The translations under genes were made by a program, and so were the position numbers. A model generated the notes under the pieces. It was not told where the DNA came from. It made no database searches and saw only the letters and a list, made by a program, of their open reading frames with translations. From Oligoflexia bacterium (GTDB lineage Bacteria; Bdellovibrionota; Bacteriovoracia; Bacteriovoracales; Bacteriovoracaceae), in NCBI GenBank assembly GCA_015231955.1, contig JADGAN010000017.1, positions 1-64,000 on the forward strand: a DNA stretch of 64,000 nucleotides, written 5' to 3'. This document shows, piece after piece, positions 17,205-24,770 of the stretch (positions are counted from its first letter, which is position 1; the number at the start of each line of letters is the position of its first letter).

Positions 17205-17915
17205 ATGATTAAATATAGCGTTTTTGATATTTTAGGTCCGATTATGATAGGCCCTTCGAGTTCACACACCGCTGGTGCGGCAAGGCTTGCCAAGGTGGCA
17301 AAACTTATTGCACTCGAAGGAAGAGCATCGAATGAGATCGTGGTGAGCGAAGTAACTTTTTACCTTCACGGTTCGTTTGCAACCACTTACCAAGGACATG
17401 GGAGTGATCGTGCTTTAGTGGCGGGGATGCTGGGATTTGATCCTTGGGATGAGCGTTTGAAGCGCTCCTTTGAACTTGCGCTTACTGAAAAATTACAATA
17501 CTCCTTTGTGGCGATTGACCTAGGAGATGTTCATCCCAATACCATAAAATTCGTGATCAAGCGTAGTGATGGGGTGAGCGTGGTGGTCGTCGGCTCTTCT
17601 ATTGGTGGTGGAAAAATTTTAATCACCAGTGTGGATGGAGAGGAGCTAGAGTTTTCTGGTGATTTTCCGACACTTATTTTAAAGCATCATGATCGACCAG
17701 GAATTGTCTCCAAGGTTTCTGCACTTTTATATGATGAGAACATCAATATTGCCTATATGAAAGTTTTTAGACAATCTCGAGGAGAAGATGCCACCATGGT
17801 TTTTGAAACCGACTCTATGATCAGTGATGAGGTTTTAGAAAAATTACAGGAACTAAAGAGGCAAGGGTTTCTTACAAGTGTGAAGAGGATTTCTCCCATT
17901 GCTCTAGGAGCATAA
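17205..17915 (+). CDS. sdaAB: L-serine dehydratase, iron-sulfur type, beta subunit
   Basis: 236 residues. The N-terminal serine dehydratase beta domain has FDILGPIMIGPSSSHTAGAARLA, with the SSSHTxG substrate loop, and HGSFATTYQGHGSDRAL. A C-terminal ACT domain (about 160-232; LKHHDRPGIVSKVSALLYDENINIA) is usually regulatory. With the alpha subunit it deaminates L-serine to pyruvate and ammonia using a [4Fe-4S] cluster. The ATG lacks a clear Shine-Dalgarno. The alpha-subunit gene starts four bases after its stop. Confidence 0.95.
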   Translation: MIKYSVFDILGPIMIGPSSSHTAGAARLAKVAKLIALEGRASNEIVVSEVTFYLHGSFATTYQGHGSDRALVAGMLGFDPWDERLKRSFELALTEKLQYSFVAIDLGDVHPNTIKFVIKRSDGVSVVVVGSSIGGGKILITSVDGEELEFSGDFPTLILKHHDRPGIVSKVSALLYDENINIAYMKVFRQSRGEDATMVFETDSMISDEVLEKLQELKRQGFLTSVKRISPIALGA

Positions 17916-17919
17916 TTTT

Positions 17920-18789
17920 ATGTTTATTAATAAAGGTGCGGAGTTAAGTAGAATTTGCAAAGAGCGATCGATCTCTATCGCCGAATACACTTTAGAGATT
18001 GAGCAAGAGGAGAACGGCCATAGTCGTGAAGAGCTTTTGCTAAAGATGCAGAAAAATTTGCAAGTGATGCGAGAATCTGCTCAAGAAGCGCTTTTGCGTC
18101 CAATGCAGTCGGTGAGTGGTATGACCGGAGGGGACGCCTACAAACTTCATGAATATAGTAAGAGGCAAACACTTTGTGGAGAGTTGGTGGTGTTGGCGAT
18201 GGCCCGGGCCCTCTCCTGTTCAGAGGTGAATGTGGCCATGGGAAAAATTGTGGCCGCTCCTACCGCCGGCCCTTGTGGCGTTATTCCCGGAGCAATTTTA
18301 ACCGCAGCAGAAAAGTTACAAAAGAGCGATGAGGAGATTATTTTGTCTCTCTTTACCGCTTCTGCGATTGGTATATTGATTGCCAAAAATGCCACACTCT
18401 CCGGCGCTGAGGGTGGTTGTCAGGCGGAGTGTGGTTCAGCGGCCGCTATGGCAGCAGCAGCGATTGTGGAAATGATGGGTGGTTCACCTGAGATGGCCTT
18501 GCATGCAGCGGCCATCGCGTTAAAAAATATTTTAGGCCTAGTTTGTGATCCTATTGCCGGATTAGTTGAATCCCCCTGTGCGAAGAGGAATGCTTCTGGG
18601 GCCATCAACGCTCTTATCAGCGCGGATTTGGCGATGGCGGGAATCACCTCGATTATTCCCTTTGATGAGATGGTCGATGCCATGTTTAGCGTGGGCCGGG
18701 CGCTTCCCTGTGAGCTACGAGAGACGGGGCTTGGTGGAATTGCTGCAACTCCAACAGGACAAACACTCAAGAAAAAAATCTTTGGATAA
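17920..18789 (+). CDS. sdaAA: L-serine dehydratase, iron-sulfur type, alpha subunit
   Basis: 289 residues. Carries the cluster cysteines and substrate motifs of the alpha domain: PTAGPCGVIPGA, AEGGCQAECGSAAAMAAAA, LVCDPIAGLVESPCAKRNA. The split two-gene form (Gram-positive style) makes the [4Fe-4S] enzyme that converts L-serine to pyruvate. The family is oxygen sensitive, and the SUF operon at 27814-32929 could supply its cluster. Full length, no defects seen. Confidence 0.95.
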   Translation: MFINKGAELSRICKERSISIAEYTLEIEQEENGHSREELLLKMQKNLQVMRESAQEALLRPMQSVSGMTGGDAYKLHEYSKRQTLCGELVVLAMARALSCSEVNVAMGKIVAAPTAGPCGVIPGAILTAAEKLQKSDEEIILSLFTASAIGILIAKNATLSGAEGGCQAECGSAAAMAAAAIVEMMGGSPEMALHAAAIALKNILGLVCDPIAGLVESPCAKRNASGAINALISADLAMAGITSIIPFDEMVDAMFSVGRALPCELRETGLGGIAATPTGQTLKKKIFG

Positions 18790-18832
18790 CCTCAAGCTCC
18801 CTCCCCATAGACTGTCTCATCGATAAAATCTT

Positions 18833-18970
18833 ACAGAGGTTGGTAATCTTGCAGTTTTACTTTTTTGAGGGCCTGTTGCTCTGACAGAGAAAGAAATTAA
18901 TAATCCCCTTCCTGAAAGCGTCGCTGTCGACATAAAATGGGGGCACACTCCAAGAGATGACCTGCTATAA
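18833..18970 (+). pseudogene. Broken gene remnant of unknown family
   Basis: One reading frame runs 46 codons with a single internal TGA: TEVGNLAVLLF, stop, then GPVALTEKEINNPLPESVAV and DIKWGHTPRDDLL before TAA. The composition is protein-like, and the second part contains the short repeat that recurs at 21094 and 22423. I read it as the decayed end of a former gene at the left boundary of the accessory region. No family recognised. Confidence 0.35.
18909..18937 (+). repeat. Direct repeat copy 1 (short form)
   Basis: TTCCTGAAAGCGTCGCTGTC followed by GACATAAAA. It matches the first 29 bases of the 53-base repeats at 21094-21146 and 22423-22475 with three mismatches. It sits left of the unknown gene and the ATPase gene, so the module at about 18940-21090 is bracketed by copies 1 and 2. 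Confidence 0.7.
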
Positions 18971-19011
18971 TTGGGACAAAAATATTGTATTGGGACTATA
19001 TTTTGTCCCAA
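18971..19011. promoter_or_regulatory. Operator-like element with three TTGGGAC half-sites
   Basis: An 11-bp perfect inverted repeat, TTGGGACAAAA (18971-18981) and TTTTGTCCCAA (19001-19011), surrounds a third direct half-site TTGGGAC (18990-18996). It ends 20 bases before the ATG of the gene at 19032, whose GGAGA ribosome-binding site lies just after it. The design suits a dimeric repressor binding cooperatively, probably autoregulation. A transcribed hairpin is the alternative, but there is no T-tract. Confidence 0.6.
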
Positions 19012-19031
19012 TACCTAAGGGTTGGAGACCT

Positions 19032-19448
19032 ATGCCCGTAAAGAAAAAAACCAATATTGAAGAGCTTGTTTTGGAGATCCTTGCAGGGAAAACGGAGATT
19101 AGTATCCACGATGTGGCCCTTTTTCGAGATCTTTATTTGTGGGCCTATAAACGCTCTTCCCAAAGATACTCGGCGATTCAACAATCGATGGGCGCACCAA
19201 ATTTGCTGAAACTTAAATACCGAATCATCATCCATGAAATCATTCGAACAATCGTTCTAGAAAAAGTGGCCGGTTCCCAGGTGGTTGGTCGCATTCAAAA
19301 TTTGATTAACGCCAAAGATCTACCAGAAGAGGATGTCAGTGAGATATTTAAAGTGATTGAGACTGAAATTATGAGTCTGCATGATGATAATATCGCTCGG
19401 TTCAGAATTCGACCGAGCGAATTTCAAGAATGGAAAATTCGCCAATAA
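19032..19448 (+). CDS. Hypothetical protein under operator-like element
   Basis: 138 residues from the ATG at 19032 (GGAGA eight bases upstream; a longer in-frame start would cross the operator). The sequence is helical and soluble: VALFRDLYLWAYKRSSQRY, then KLKYRIIIHEIIRTIVLEKV, with a charged C terminus RIRPSEFQEW. No motif I can name. Its position next to a strong operator and upstream of an AAA ATPase-nuclease gene suggests a regulator or antitoxin-like partner, but that is inference from context only. Confidence 0.6.
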   Translation: MPVKKKTNIEELVLEILAGKTEISIHDVALFRDLYLWAYKRSSQRYSAIQQSMGAPNLLKLKYRIIIHEIIRTIVLEKVAGSQVVGRIQNLINAKDLPEEDVSEIFKVIETEIMSLHDDNIARFRIRPSEFQEWKIRQ

Positions 19449-19588
19449 AAAATTCAAATTTTTTTAATAAAATTTAAAATTCATGCCTTCTTTTCCTTTG
19501 CGGTCGCAGTAAACGCGGAGCCAGACGGGAAAGGAAGCCATACTTTTTCTTGCTGCGAAAACTAGGCTGCAATCGAGAGGAGCAAAAA

Positions 19589-19631
19589 CAAAGATAGGCG
19601 GTTTTGTTATTGCAAAATCCGCCTATCTTTG
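19589..19631. repeat. Large near-perfect hairpin upstream of the ATPase gene
   Basis: CAAAGATAGGCGG (19589-19601) pairs with CCGCCTATCTTTG (19619-19631). An inner TTTTG/CAAAA stem with one bulged T closes on a 6-base loop. No T-run follows, so it is not a normal terminator. It may be an operator, a transcript structure limiting read-through into the ATPase, or a mobile-element end. Confidence 0.65.
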
Positions 19632-19682
19632 TATAATTATCTATGGATAAGCGGATTTAACCCAAAAAAGGCAATAAAGACT

Positions 19683-21089
19683 ATGTTCATTGGACGCGAA
19701 GAAGAACTTGCTAACTTAAAATCATTGCACTTCCCTTTTATTGCCGCCGTCTATGGCCGAAGACGTGTAGGGAAAACCTCCACGATTCGTCAAGCGCTAC
19801 TTGGAAAGAAAGCATTCTTTTTTGAAGGACTGGAAAACCAATCGAAGGGACTGCAGATCAAAAACTTTCTAATCCAGCTATCACAACAATTACCACTTGG
19901 GACTATTGATTTAAATTTAGAAATCAAAGATTGGCATACAGCGCTGTTGCAACTTTTGCCTGTATTAAATGACAAAAAAAAGATCACGTTAGTGTTTGAT
20001 GAATTCCAGTGGATGGCAAATTATCAAAGTGAATTGGTTTCAGTGCTGAAAATGTTCTATGATCACTATCTAGTGCCGAAGAAAAATATAGGAATTATTC
20101 TTTGCGGCTCTATTGCCTCTTTTATGATTAAAAAAGTTATTAAATCATCTGCTCTATTTGGAAGAATCAATCAGGTTGTTACAATCAATCCCTTTGTTTT
20201 AGCGGAAACTCAAAAATTTTTGCCGACCTTTGGCGAGAAAGAACTATTGGAAACACAAATGCTTTTAGGTGGTATCCCCTTATATCAATTGCTCGTGAAA
20301 GAGCATGGGGCGCTTTACCAAGGGATCGAAAAACTGGCCTTTACAAAGGATGGTTTCTTTGAACTGGAGTTTGATCGCATTTTCACAAGCCATTTTGGAA
20401 AAAATCCCAATTATAAAAAAATCATTGAAGTCTTACATCAATCTGAGTGTGGACTGGCCCAAGATGAGATATCTTGTTCTTGTGAAATATCTAAAGGGGG
20501 AATGCTTTCTGAACTACTTTTTAATCTAGAAAGTGCTGCTTTCATCAAGTCCTATGTTCCCATTGATAAGAACATCAATTCAAAGCTAAAGAAATACCGT
20601 CTGACTGATGCTTTCATTAAATTCTACTTGGCATTCATCCTTCCCAATAAAAAAATAATAAATGCTGGCAATCGAGATATTTTTAAAAAAATTGCCCAAA
20701 AAATTTCGTTCCAATCGTATCTAGGGAAAGCGTTCGAACTTATGTGCATGGAACAGCATCTGAAAATAGCAAGCATCCTTGGGTTTTCAGGGATCGAATA
20801 TCTTGTCGGGCCCTATTTTCGAAAAGAACAAAAGGGAAAATCTGCTGGAGTACAGATAGATCTACTCTTTGATCGCGCCGACAATGTCATTACTATTTGT
20901 GAAATGAAGTATCGATGTGAGAAGCAGGGAACAGCGATCATAGATGAGATGGAAAAAAAAGTTGAGGTCATAAGACAAACTACCAAAAAAACTATTCACA
21001 AAGTTTTAATAACCACTTCCGAACCGACAAAAGAGCTGAAAAAATCCTCTTATTTTTTTAAAATCATACCGGCCAGCGAGCTTATATAA
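19683..21089 (+). CDS. Archaeal-type AAA ATPase with C-terminal PD-(D/E)XK nuclease-like domain (DUF234 type)
   Basis: 468 residues from the ATG at 19683. MFIGREEELANL starts the ATPase domain, then Walker A YGRRRVGKTSTIR (near 25-37), Walker B LVFDEF, and sensor IILCGSIASFM. A winged-helix-like middle follows (DEISCSCEISKGGMLSELL, then SYVP, then YRLTDAFIKFYLAFI). The C terminus (about 350-460) has QIDLLF and ITICEMKYR, the D...ExK core of PD-(D/E)XK nucleases seen in the DUF234 extension of these ATPases. The family is mostly archaeal and patchy in bacteria, fitting lateral transfer. Biological role unknown; defence or mobile-element functions are proposed for relatives. A decayed copy of its 3' end is at 22307. 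Confidence 0.85.
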   Translation: MFIGREEELANLKSLHFPFIAAVYGRRRVGKTSTIRQALLGKKAFFFEGLENQSKGLQIKNFLIQLSQQLPLGTIDLNLEIKDWHTALLQLLPVLNDKKKITLVFDEFQWMANYQSELVSVLKMFYDHYLVPKKNIGIILCGSIASFMIKKVIKSSALFGRINQVVTINPFVLAETQKFLPTFGEKELLETQMLLGGIPLYQLLVKEHGALYQGIEKLAFTKDGFFELEFDRIFTSHFGKNPNYKKIIEVLHQSECGLAQDEISCSCEISKGGMLSELLFNLESAAFIKSYVPIDKNINSKLKKYRLTDAFIKFYLAFILPNKKIINAGNRDIFKKIAQKISFQSYLGKAFELMCMEQHLKIASILGFSGIEYLVGPYFRKEQKGKSAGVQIDLLFDRADNVITICEMKYRCEKQGTAIIDEMEKKVEVIRQTTKKTIHKVLITTSEPTKELKKSSYFFKIIPASELI

Positions 21090-21093
21090 CTCC

Positions 21094-21146
21094 TTCCTGG
21101 AAGCGTCGCTGTTGATATAAAAAAAAACTTGGGATTAAAATTATTT
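21094..21146 (+). repeat. Direct repeat copy 2 (53 bases)
   Basis: Begins TTCCTGGAAGCGTCGCTG, then GTTGATATAAAA, an A-tract and CTTGGGATTAAAATTATTT. It starts five bases after the stop of the ATPase gene. It is identical to copy 3 (22423-22475) except for one T/C difference, and shares its first part with copy 1 (18909). Confidence 0.85.
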
Positions 21147-21386
21147 CTATGTTCTCGATATTCTCTTCTTTCCCATTAAGGGAAAGCATTGCATTGGTTT
21201 TGCGTACTGTAATTTGATGATAATCGTTGCGATCATCTGATTCAGACCCGAGAAGGTCACCCTTGTCACTAGCTTTCTGGAGATTGGCCCCTAGACGCTA
21301 CATTACGTCTTCTGATACTATAGCTATAGCAATGCAATCTCGATCTGATGCTTCTTAATGAGTTTCAACTGAAGAGGAAAGGGATC

Positions 21387-22130
21387 ATGATCTCTGTCAA
21401 CATAGAACATAAACAGCAAGAATTCAATTCGGCGATGAAACGTTATGAGCAAGATAAAGCTTACTTCTATTTCAATAAATTCATTTCGATCGCCATTATT
21501 GGACTTCAAGCAATATTGATCATCTGTGTTGCAAAAAGCGATATCTCTTGCAATGCCCATCTTGTAATTTTACTGATGGCCTATGTGCTCGCTGATTTTA
21601 TCAATGGCCTTATTCATATGTACATGGACAATAATGACCACTACAACTGGATAGGCGGACCATTAGTGGCCAATTTTCACCTTCATCATAAGAAGATCCT
21701 CTATGATAAAAAACCCTTGCCCATAGTATATTTTAATGAGACAGGCTCAAAAGTATGGCTGCTACCGACCCTTTTGCTTGTAGTGGTTCTTGCTTGGATG
21801 CACTTAATATCCCCGGCCCTAGTCGCCTTTTTTATGTATTTTGGAATTTTCTCCTCTATCGCCGAAGTGTCGCACTATATTTGCCACATGTTGAATTCAC
21901 CATGGGCAAAATTACTGGGAGATCTTCATATTTTGCTTTCAAAAAGACACCATGGAAAACATCACTCTGCGGATAATAAGAACTATGCTTTTTTAAATGG
22001 AATGACGGATCCTCTTCTCAATATCATTGCAAGCAAATATTTCCTTGGCTATAAAAAAAACACAGACTTGCATTTTTCTACCTATGAAATATCAAAAAGC
22101 TCAGAAACCAATAACCAGGAGAGGCGTTAG
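21387..22130 (+). CDS. Plasmanylethanolamine desaturase-like protein (CarF/TMEM189 family)
   Basis: 247 residues from the ATG at 21387 (GAGGAAAGGG upstream). Membrane helices alternate with the His-rich motifs of the lipid desaturase domain (PF10520): LADFINGLIHMYMD, VANFHLHHKKI, VSHYICHM, KRHHGKHHS, with YAFLNGMTDPLLN at the end. Known CarF and TMEM189/PEDS1 enzymes introduce the vinyl-ether double bond of plasmalogens in an O2-dependent, di-iron reaction in the membrane. No other ether-lipid genes are seen here. Its position among gene debris and repeats suggests acquisition by transfer. Confidence 0.75.
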   Translation: MISVNIEHKQQEFNSAMKRYEQDKAYFYFNKFISIAIIGLQAILIICVAKSDISCNAHLVILLMAYVLADFINGLIHMYMDNNDHYNWIGGPLVANFHLHHKKILYDKKPLPIVYFNETGSKVWLLPTLLLVVVLAWMHLISPALVAFFMYFGIFSSIAEVSHYICHMLNSPWAKLLGDLHILLSKRHHGKHHSADNKNYAFLNGMTDPLLNIIASKYFLGYKKNTDLHFSTYEISKSSETNNQERR

Positions 22131-22982
22131 TGTTTTGGTTTTCTGGTTCCGGGTTCCTCCCTATCCACGGCGATTTCTAAATTTTGTAGGGCCTCTATTA
22201 ACTCGTCTGGATTATCTGTTTTACTCAAATCGGGCCCATTCTCTCTCCCTACTTAGGGTAACTGTGTGTAGAAAATATTAATTTATTGTGCAATTCCTGC
22301 ATGCGCCCTGATGCTTTCATTAAAAAAACTGTCAAAAAAATTTCTTTCCGATCGTATCTAGGGAAAGCGTTCGAACTTATGTGCAAGCATCCTTGAATTT
22401 TCAGGGATCGAACATCTTCCCTTTCCTGGAAGCGTCGCTGTCGATATAAAAAAAAACTTGGGATTAAAATTATTTAATTGGTAATGAATATTGTACCGAC
22501 CGTTTTTTATAACTTACTGCACTTGCCATGTCGAGTCCCAAATGTCGAATGGCACCTACTCCCATACTTGATGGGTTCAAATTTTCCCATTCTATTTATA
22601 AAAAACCTTTTACAAAAAAAAGGAATAGATATATTTCTATTGGAATTGTTTTTTCTTAGGCAGGAGAAAAACAATTTTCCCCATTTCCCCAAGAAGACAA
22701 ATAGTGTGTGCTAAAAATCTAAGCAGAGTTACTATGCTCGTTTATCATTAGTGATACACGAATTTTACAAATGGGAAGTTTGTTAGAGCTTGGTCGTGCC
22801 ACTCTTTTCTAAATAATAAATTGTATGCTCAATGTTTTAGTACAATAAAAGCTAACAATTTCAGCAGCGATATCGAAGTGGAGTACCACCACGTCTTTCA
22901 GTGGTATGATCGCAAATGGGTGAGTTAAGGAAAACGTTATGTGGTGAACATCAAAAATAGTAAGAGTAAGGAGAGGTTTTCG
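22131..22982. other. Gene-poor 850-base stretch with debris
   Basis: Between the desaturase-like gene and the secreted-protein gene. The only recognisable content is the decayed ATPase fragment with repeat copy 3 (22307-22475). The remaining sequence is AT-rich, with short open frames in several phases that lack ribosome-binding sites or protein-like composition. Confidence 0.6.
22307..22475 (+). pseudogene. Decayed second copy of the ATPase 3' end plus repeat copy 3
   Basis: Blocks match the ATPase gene in order: CTGATGCTTTCATTAAA, then ATCGTATCTAGGGAAAGCGT and TCGAACTTATGTGCA, then AGCATCCTTG and TTTTCAGGGATCGAA. Internal deletions separate the blocks, one apparently between short GCA repeats, and the last ~280 bases of coding sequence are missing. 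It then runs into the 53-base repeat (22423-22475) that follows the intact gene. So an entire second ATPase module, or its right end, once lay here. Confidence 0.8.
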
Positions 22983-23789
22983 ATGAAAAATATTATTTTC
23001 ATAGCATTTGCACTAATTTGTGTAACTAGTGTCCAGTTTTCATTTATCGCGGCAGAGGATTTCAGTGATCCGTGTGTTGGCAGTAGCGCCACAGTGAAAA
23101 GTTGTTTGAAATCGGTACGAGAAAAGATCGATGTTTTAGAACGTGAGTCAGAAGCTCATCGTTACGGGTTTATTGTATATAATAGTGTGGCCAATGTTAG
23201 TGGTGTCACGGAGACCAGTAGTGATGTCAATACTCACAATTTCTGGAAGATTTTCTATAGCGATAGATTTAAAAATAAAGGTAATTGCATGGCAGGCCCG
23301 GAAGTGAGGTTGACCAATAATTGTTATAACCCCACTCTCTATCAATTAGGGCCAGCGATTTTTACGGATGTTGTGGAAGATATTAATGGAAAAGTTGCGG
23401 TGATGTTTAGTGCTGCTGCTGATGGTATTGATGAAGTGACGATGAAAATGAAGAATCCTCGATACCTCAGTGGTCATGTGGACATTTATTTCAAACACTT
23501 TGCAAGTGGTTGGTCTTCTGTTGATACTAATCCACCCCATGATAATGATCCTTGGGTAGGCAATTGCGGCACTCAATACGAATCCACACAACATTATGAT
23601 CAATGTTGGTTGTATAACATAGGTTCCGATGCTGGAATGGATGAGGGCGGTGGCACGAATGCCGACTCTAATTGGGGTCCTCACTTGCATGCTCCAAGCC
23701 ATGCATTGCTGGGTCTTGCCCGTGGCAATGATACCTCTGGCTATGTGAGAGTGAAGAGAATCACGCGCTATATTTTTCCAATAAAATAG
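22983..23789 (+). CDS. Secreted protein with N-terminal Cys/coiled-coil stalk, unknown fold
   Basis: 268 residues from the ATG at 22983 (AAGGAGAGG upstream). A signal peptide is cleaved near IAA-E, then CVGSSATVKSCL and a heptad-like helix VREKIDVLERESE. The body is beta-rich and aromatic, with Cys pairs (NCMAGPEVRLTNNC; GNCGTQYESTQHYDQC) and a Gly/Asp/Asn-rich segment GSDAGMDEGGGTNADSNWGP, reminiscent of lectin or fibre-head domains. The N-terminal C-x(9,11)-CL plus coiled-coil layout recurs in the next gene, so the two may be related appendage or adhesin components. No named family. Confidence 0.65.
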   Translation: MKNIIFIAFALICVTSVQFSFIAAEDFSDPCVGSSATVKSCLKSVREKIDVLERESEAHRYGFIVYNSVANVSGVTETSSDVNTHNFWKIFYSDRFKNKGNCMAGPEVRLTNNCYNPTLYQLGPAIFTDVVEDINGKVAVMFSAAADGIDEVTMKMKNPRYLSGHVDIYFKHFASGWSSVDTNPPHDNDPWVGNCGTQYESTQHYDQCWLYNIGSDAGMDEGGGTNADSNWGPHLHAPSHALLGLARGNDTSGYVRVKRITRYIFPIK

Positions 23790-23797
23790 GAGTAAAT

Positions 23798-23812
23798 AAA
23801 AGAAGCTGGCAG
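23798..23812 (+). repeat. Short direct repeat AAAAGAAGCTGGCAG
   Basis: Occurs here between the two secreted-protein genes and again at 24649-24663, as the right arm of the inverted repeat after the second gene. The second gene is therefore bracketed by the same 15-base sequence. Confidence 0.6.
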
Positions 23813-23861
23813 AGCGTATTGCTGTTGCTTATACTAAAATACCAAGATAAGGGGCCTAAAC

Positions 23862-24593
23862 ATGAAAAAGAGATATTTTGTTTCTATTCTACTATATATT
23901 TTAGCGGTAACTTTTTTTACAAACAACTCTTTTGCGACAGTTAGCTGTATAGATGTTTCCGATCTAAAGCAATGTTTGCATCGACTAATTACTGATCTTA
24001 ATGAAAAAGAAAAGACCATCGATGGCCTTAAGGACGAGAATCAGAAGTTAAGGGCACAGATAGAGGGTATCAAAAATGGGTCAACCACAGTTGCGAGAGC
24101 AAATTATGCTAATGAAGCTGACAAAGCAGATAAGCTTAGGGGTAGTGATAGTCATCATTGGCTAAGGATAAACCCTGATAATGCTGCTACACTAGGCCAG
24201 CGGCTAATGCTTTGGCGCGATTATGATAATCAATGGTTTGATCAGGTTCGCGTGGGTAATGCAGATTATTCTGATAAGGCCAATAAGCTCAGAGGCAGAG
24301 AGGGACATTGGATAAGAGTAAATCCCAAAAAAGCTTATGATGAATACAATCGTGATCAGCTAATGCTTTGGCATGATAATGGTACTCTTGATGGATTATG
24401 GTATCCTGATCTTGTTAGAGTATCTTTTGCTGACAAAGCAGGTAAACTCAGAGGTAGAAATGATGATCACTGGATAATGGTAAATCCAGCAGATCCCACC
24501 GATGCTAACAATTTTGATAAGCTAATGCTTTGGACTGCACCCAATAATTGGCATGATCTTGTTCATGTCGGAGCAGCTCTGCGTGTACAATGA
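23862..24593 (+). CDS. Secreted coiled-coil protein with three tandem ~48-residue repeats
   Basis: 243 residues, ribosome-binding site AAGGGG. A signal peptide (to about FATV) is followed by SCIDVSDLKQCL, a coiled coil (LNEKEKTIDGLKDENQKLRA, about 45-68), then three repeats. Each runs (A)DKAxKLRG, HWxRxNP, then (D/N)xLMLW, and ends VRVG/VHVG, starting near residues 87, 137 and 188. Alternating repeats after a coiled coil recall trimeric phage tail fibres or bacterial fibre stalks. It shares the N-terminal layout with the preceding gene. No catalytic motif. Likely a secreted structural or binding protein. Confidence 0.7.
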   Translation: MKKRYFVSILLYILAVTFFTNNSFATVSCIDVSDLKQCLHRLITDLNEKEKTIDGLKDENQKLRAQIEGIKNGSTTVARANYANEADKADKLRGSDSHHWLRINPDNAATLGQRLMLWRDYDNQWFDQVRVGNADYSDKANKLRGREGHWIRVNPKKAYDEYNRDQLMLWHDNGTLDGLWYPDLVRVSFADKAGKLRGRNDDHWIMVNPADPTDANNFDKLMLWTAPNNWHDLVHVGAALRVQ

Positions 24594-24599
24594 AATTTG

Positions 24600-24662
24600 T
24601 GCCAGCTTCTTTTTTGAACGTCGTTGCGCTCATTGCGGTGACAATCAAAAAAGAAGCTGGCA
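24600..24662. repeat. Long inverted repeat (17-bp perfect arms)
   Basis: TGCCAGCTTCTTTTTTG (24600-24616) is the exact complement of CAAAAAAGAAGCTGGCA (24646-24662), with a 29-base GC-richer centre that can itself fold. It begins seven bases after the stop of the repeat-protein gene. It could terminate that transcript, since the arms carry T/A runs, or be the end of a small mobile element, because the AAAAGAAGCTGGCAG arm also occurs at 23798. Confidence 0.75.
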
Positions 24663-24770
24663 GGGCCCCTGTACTGTTGGTCAGATTTTCACTGGTCAGG
24701 TGGTGAGTCTTACCATCGTAAACAAAGTTCTCGATATTCTGTTTTCATGGGTGCCTCCATTTTTGCGTGT

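Noticed and set aside
22478-22714. 78-codon plus-strand open frame after repeat copy 3
   Set aside because: No ribosome-binding site, composition not protein-like, and it begins inside sequence left by the decayed ATPase copy.
24655-24672. AAGCTGGCAGGGCCCCTG resembles the 3' end of 4.5S SRP RNA
   Set aside because: Only the short GCTGGCAGGGCCCC part matches. The GGAAGCAGC SRP54-binding core is absent, and the bases belong to the inverted repeat arm.
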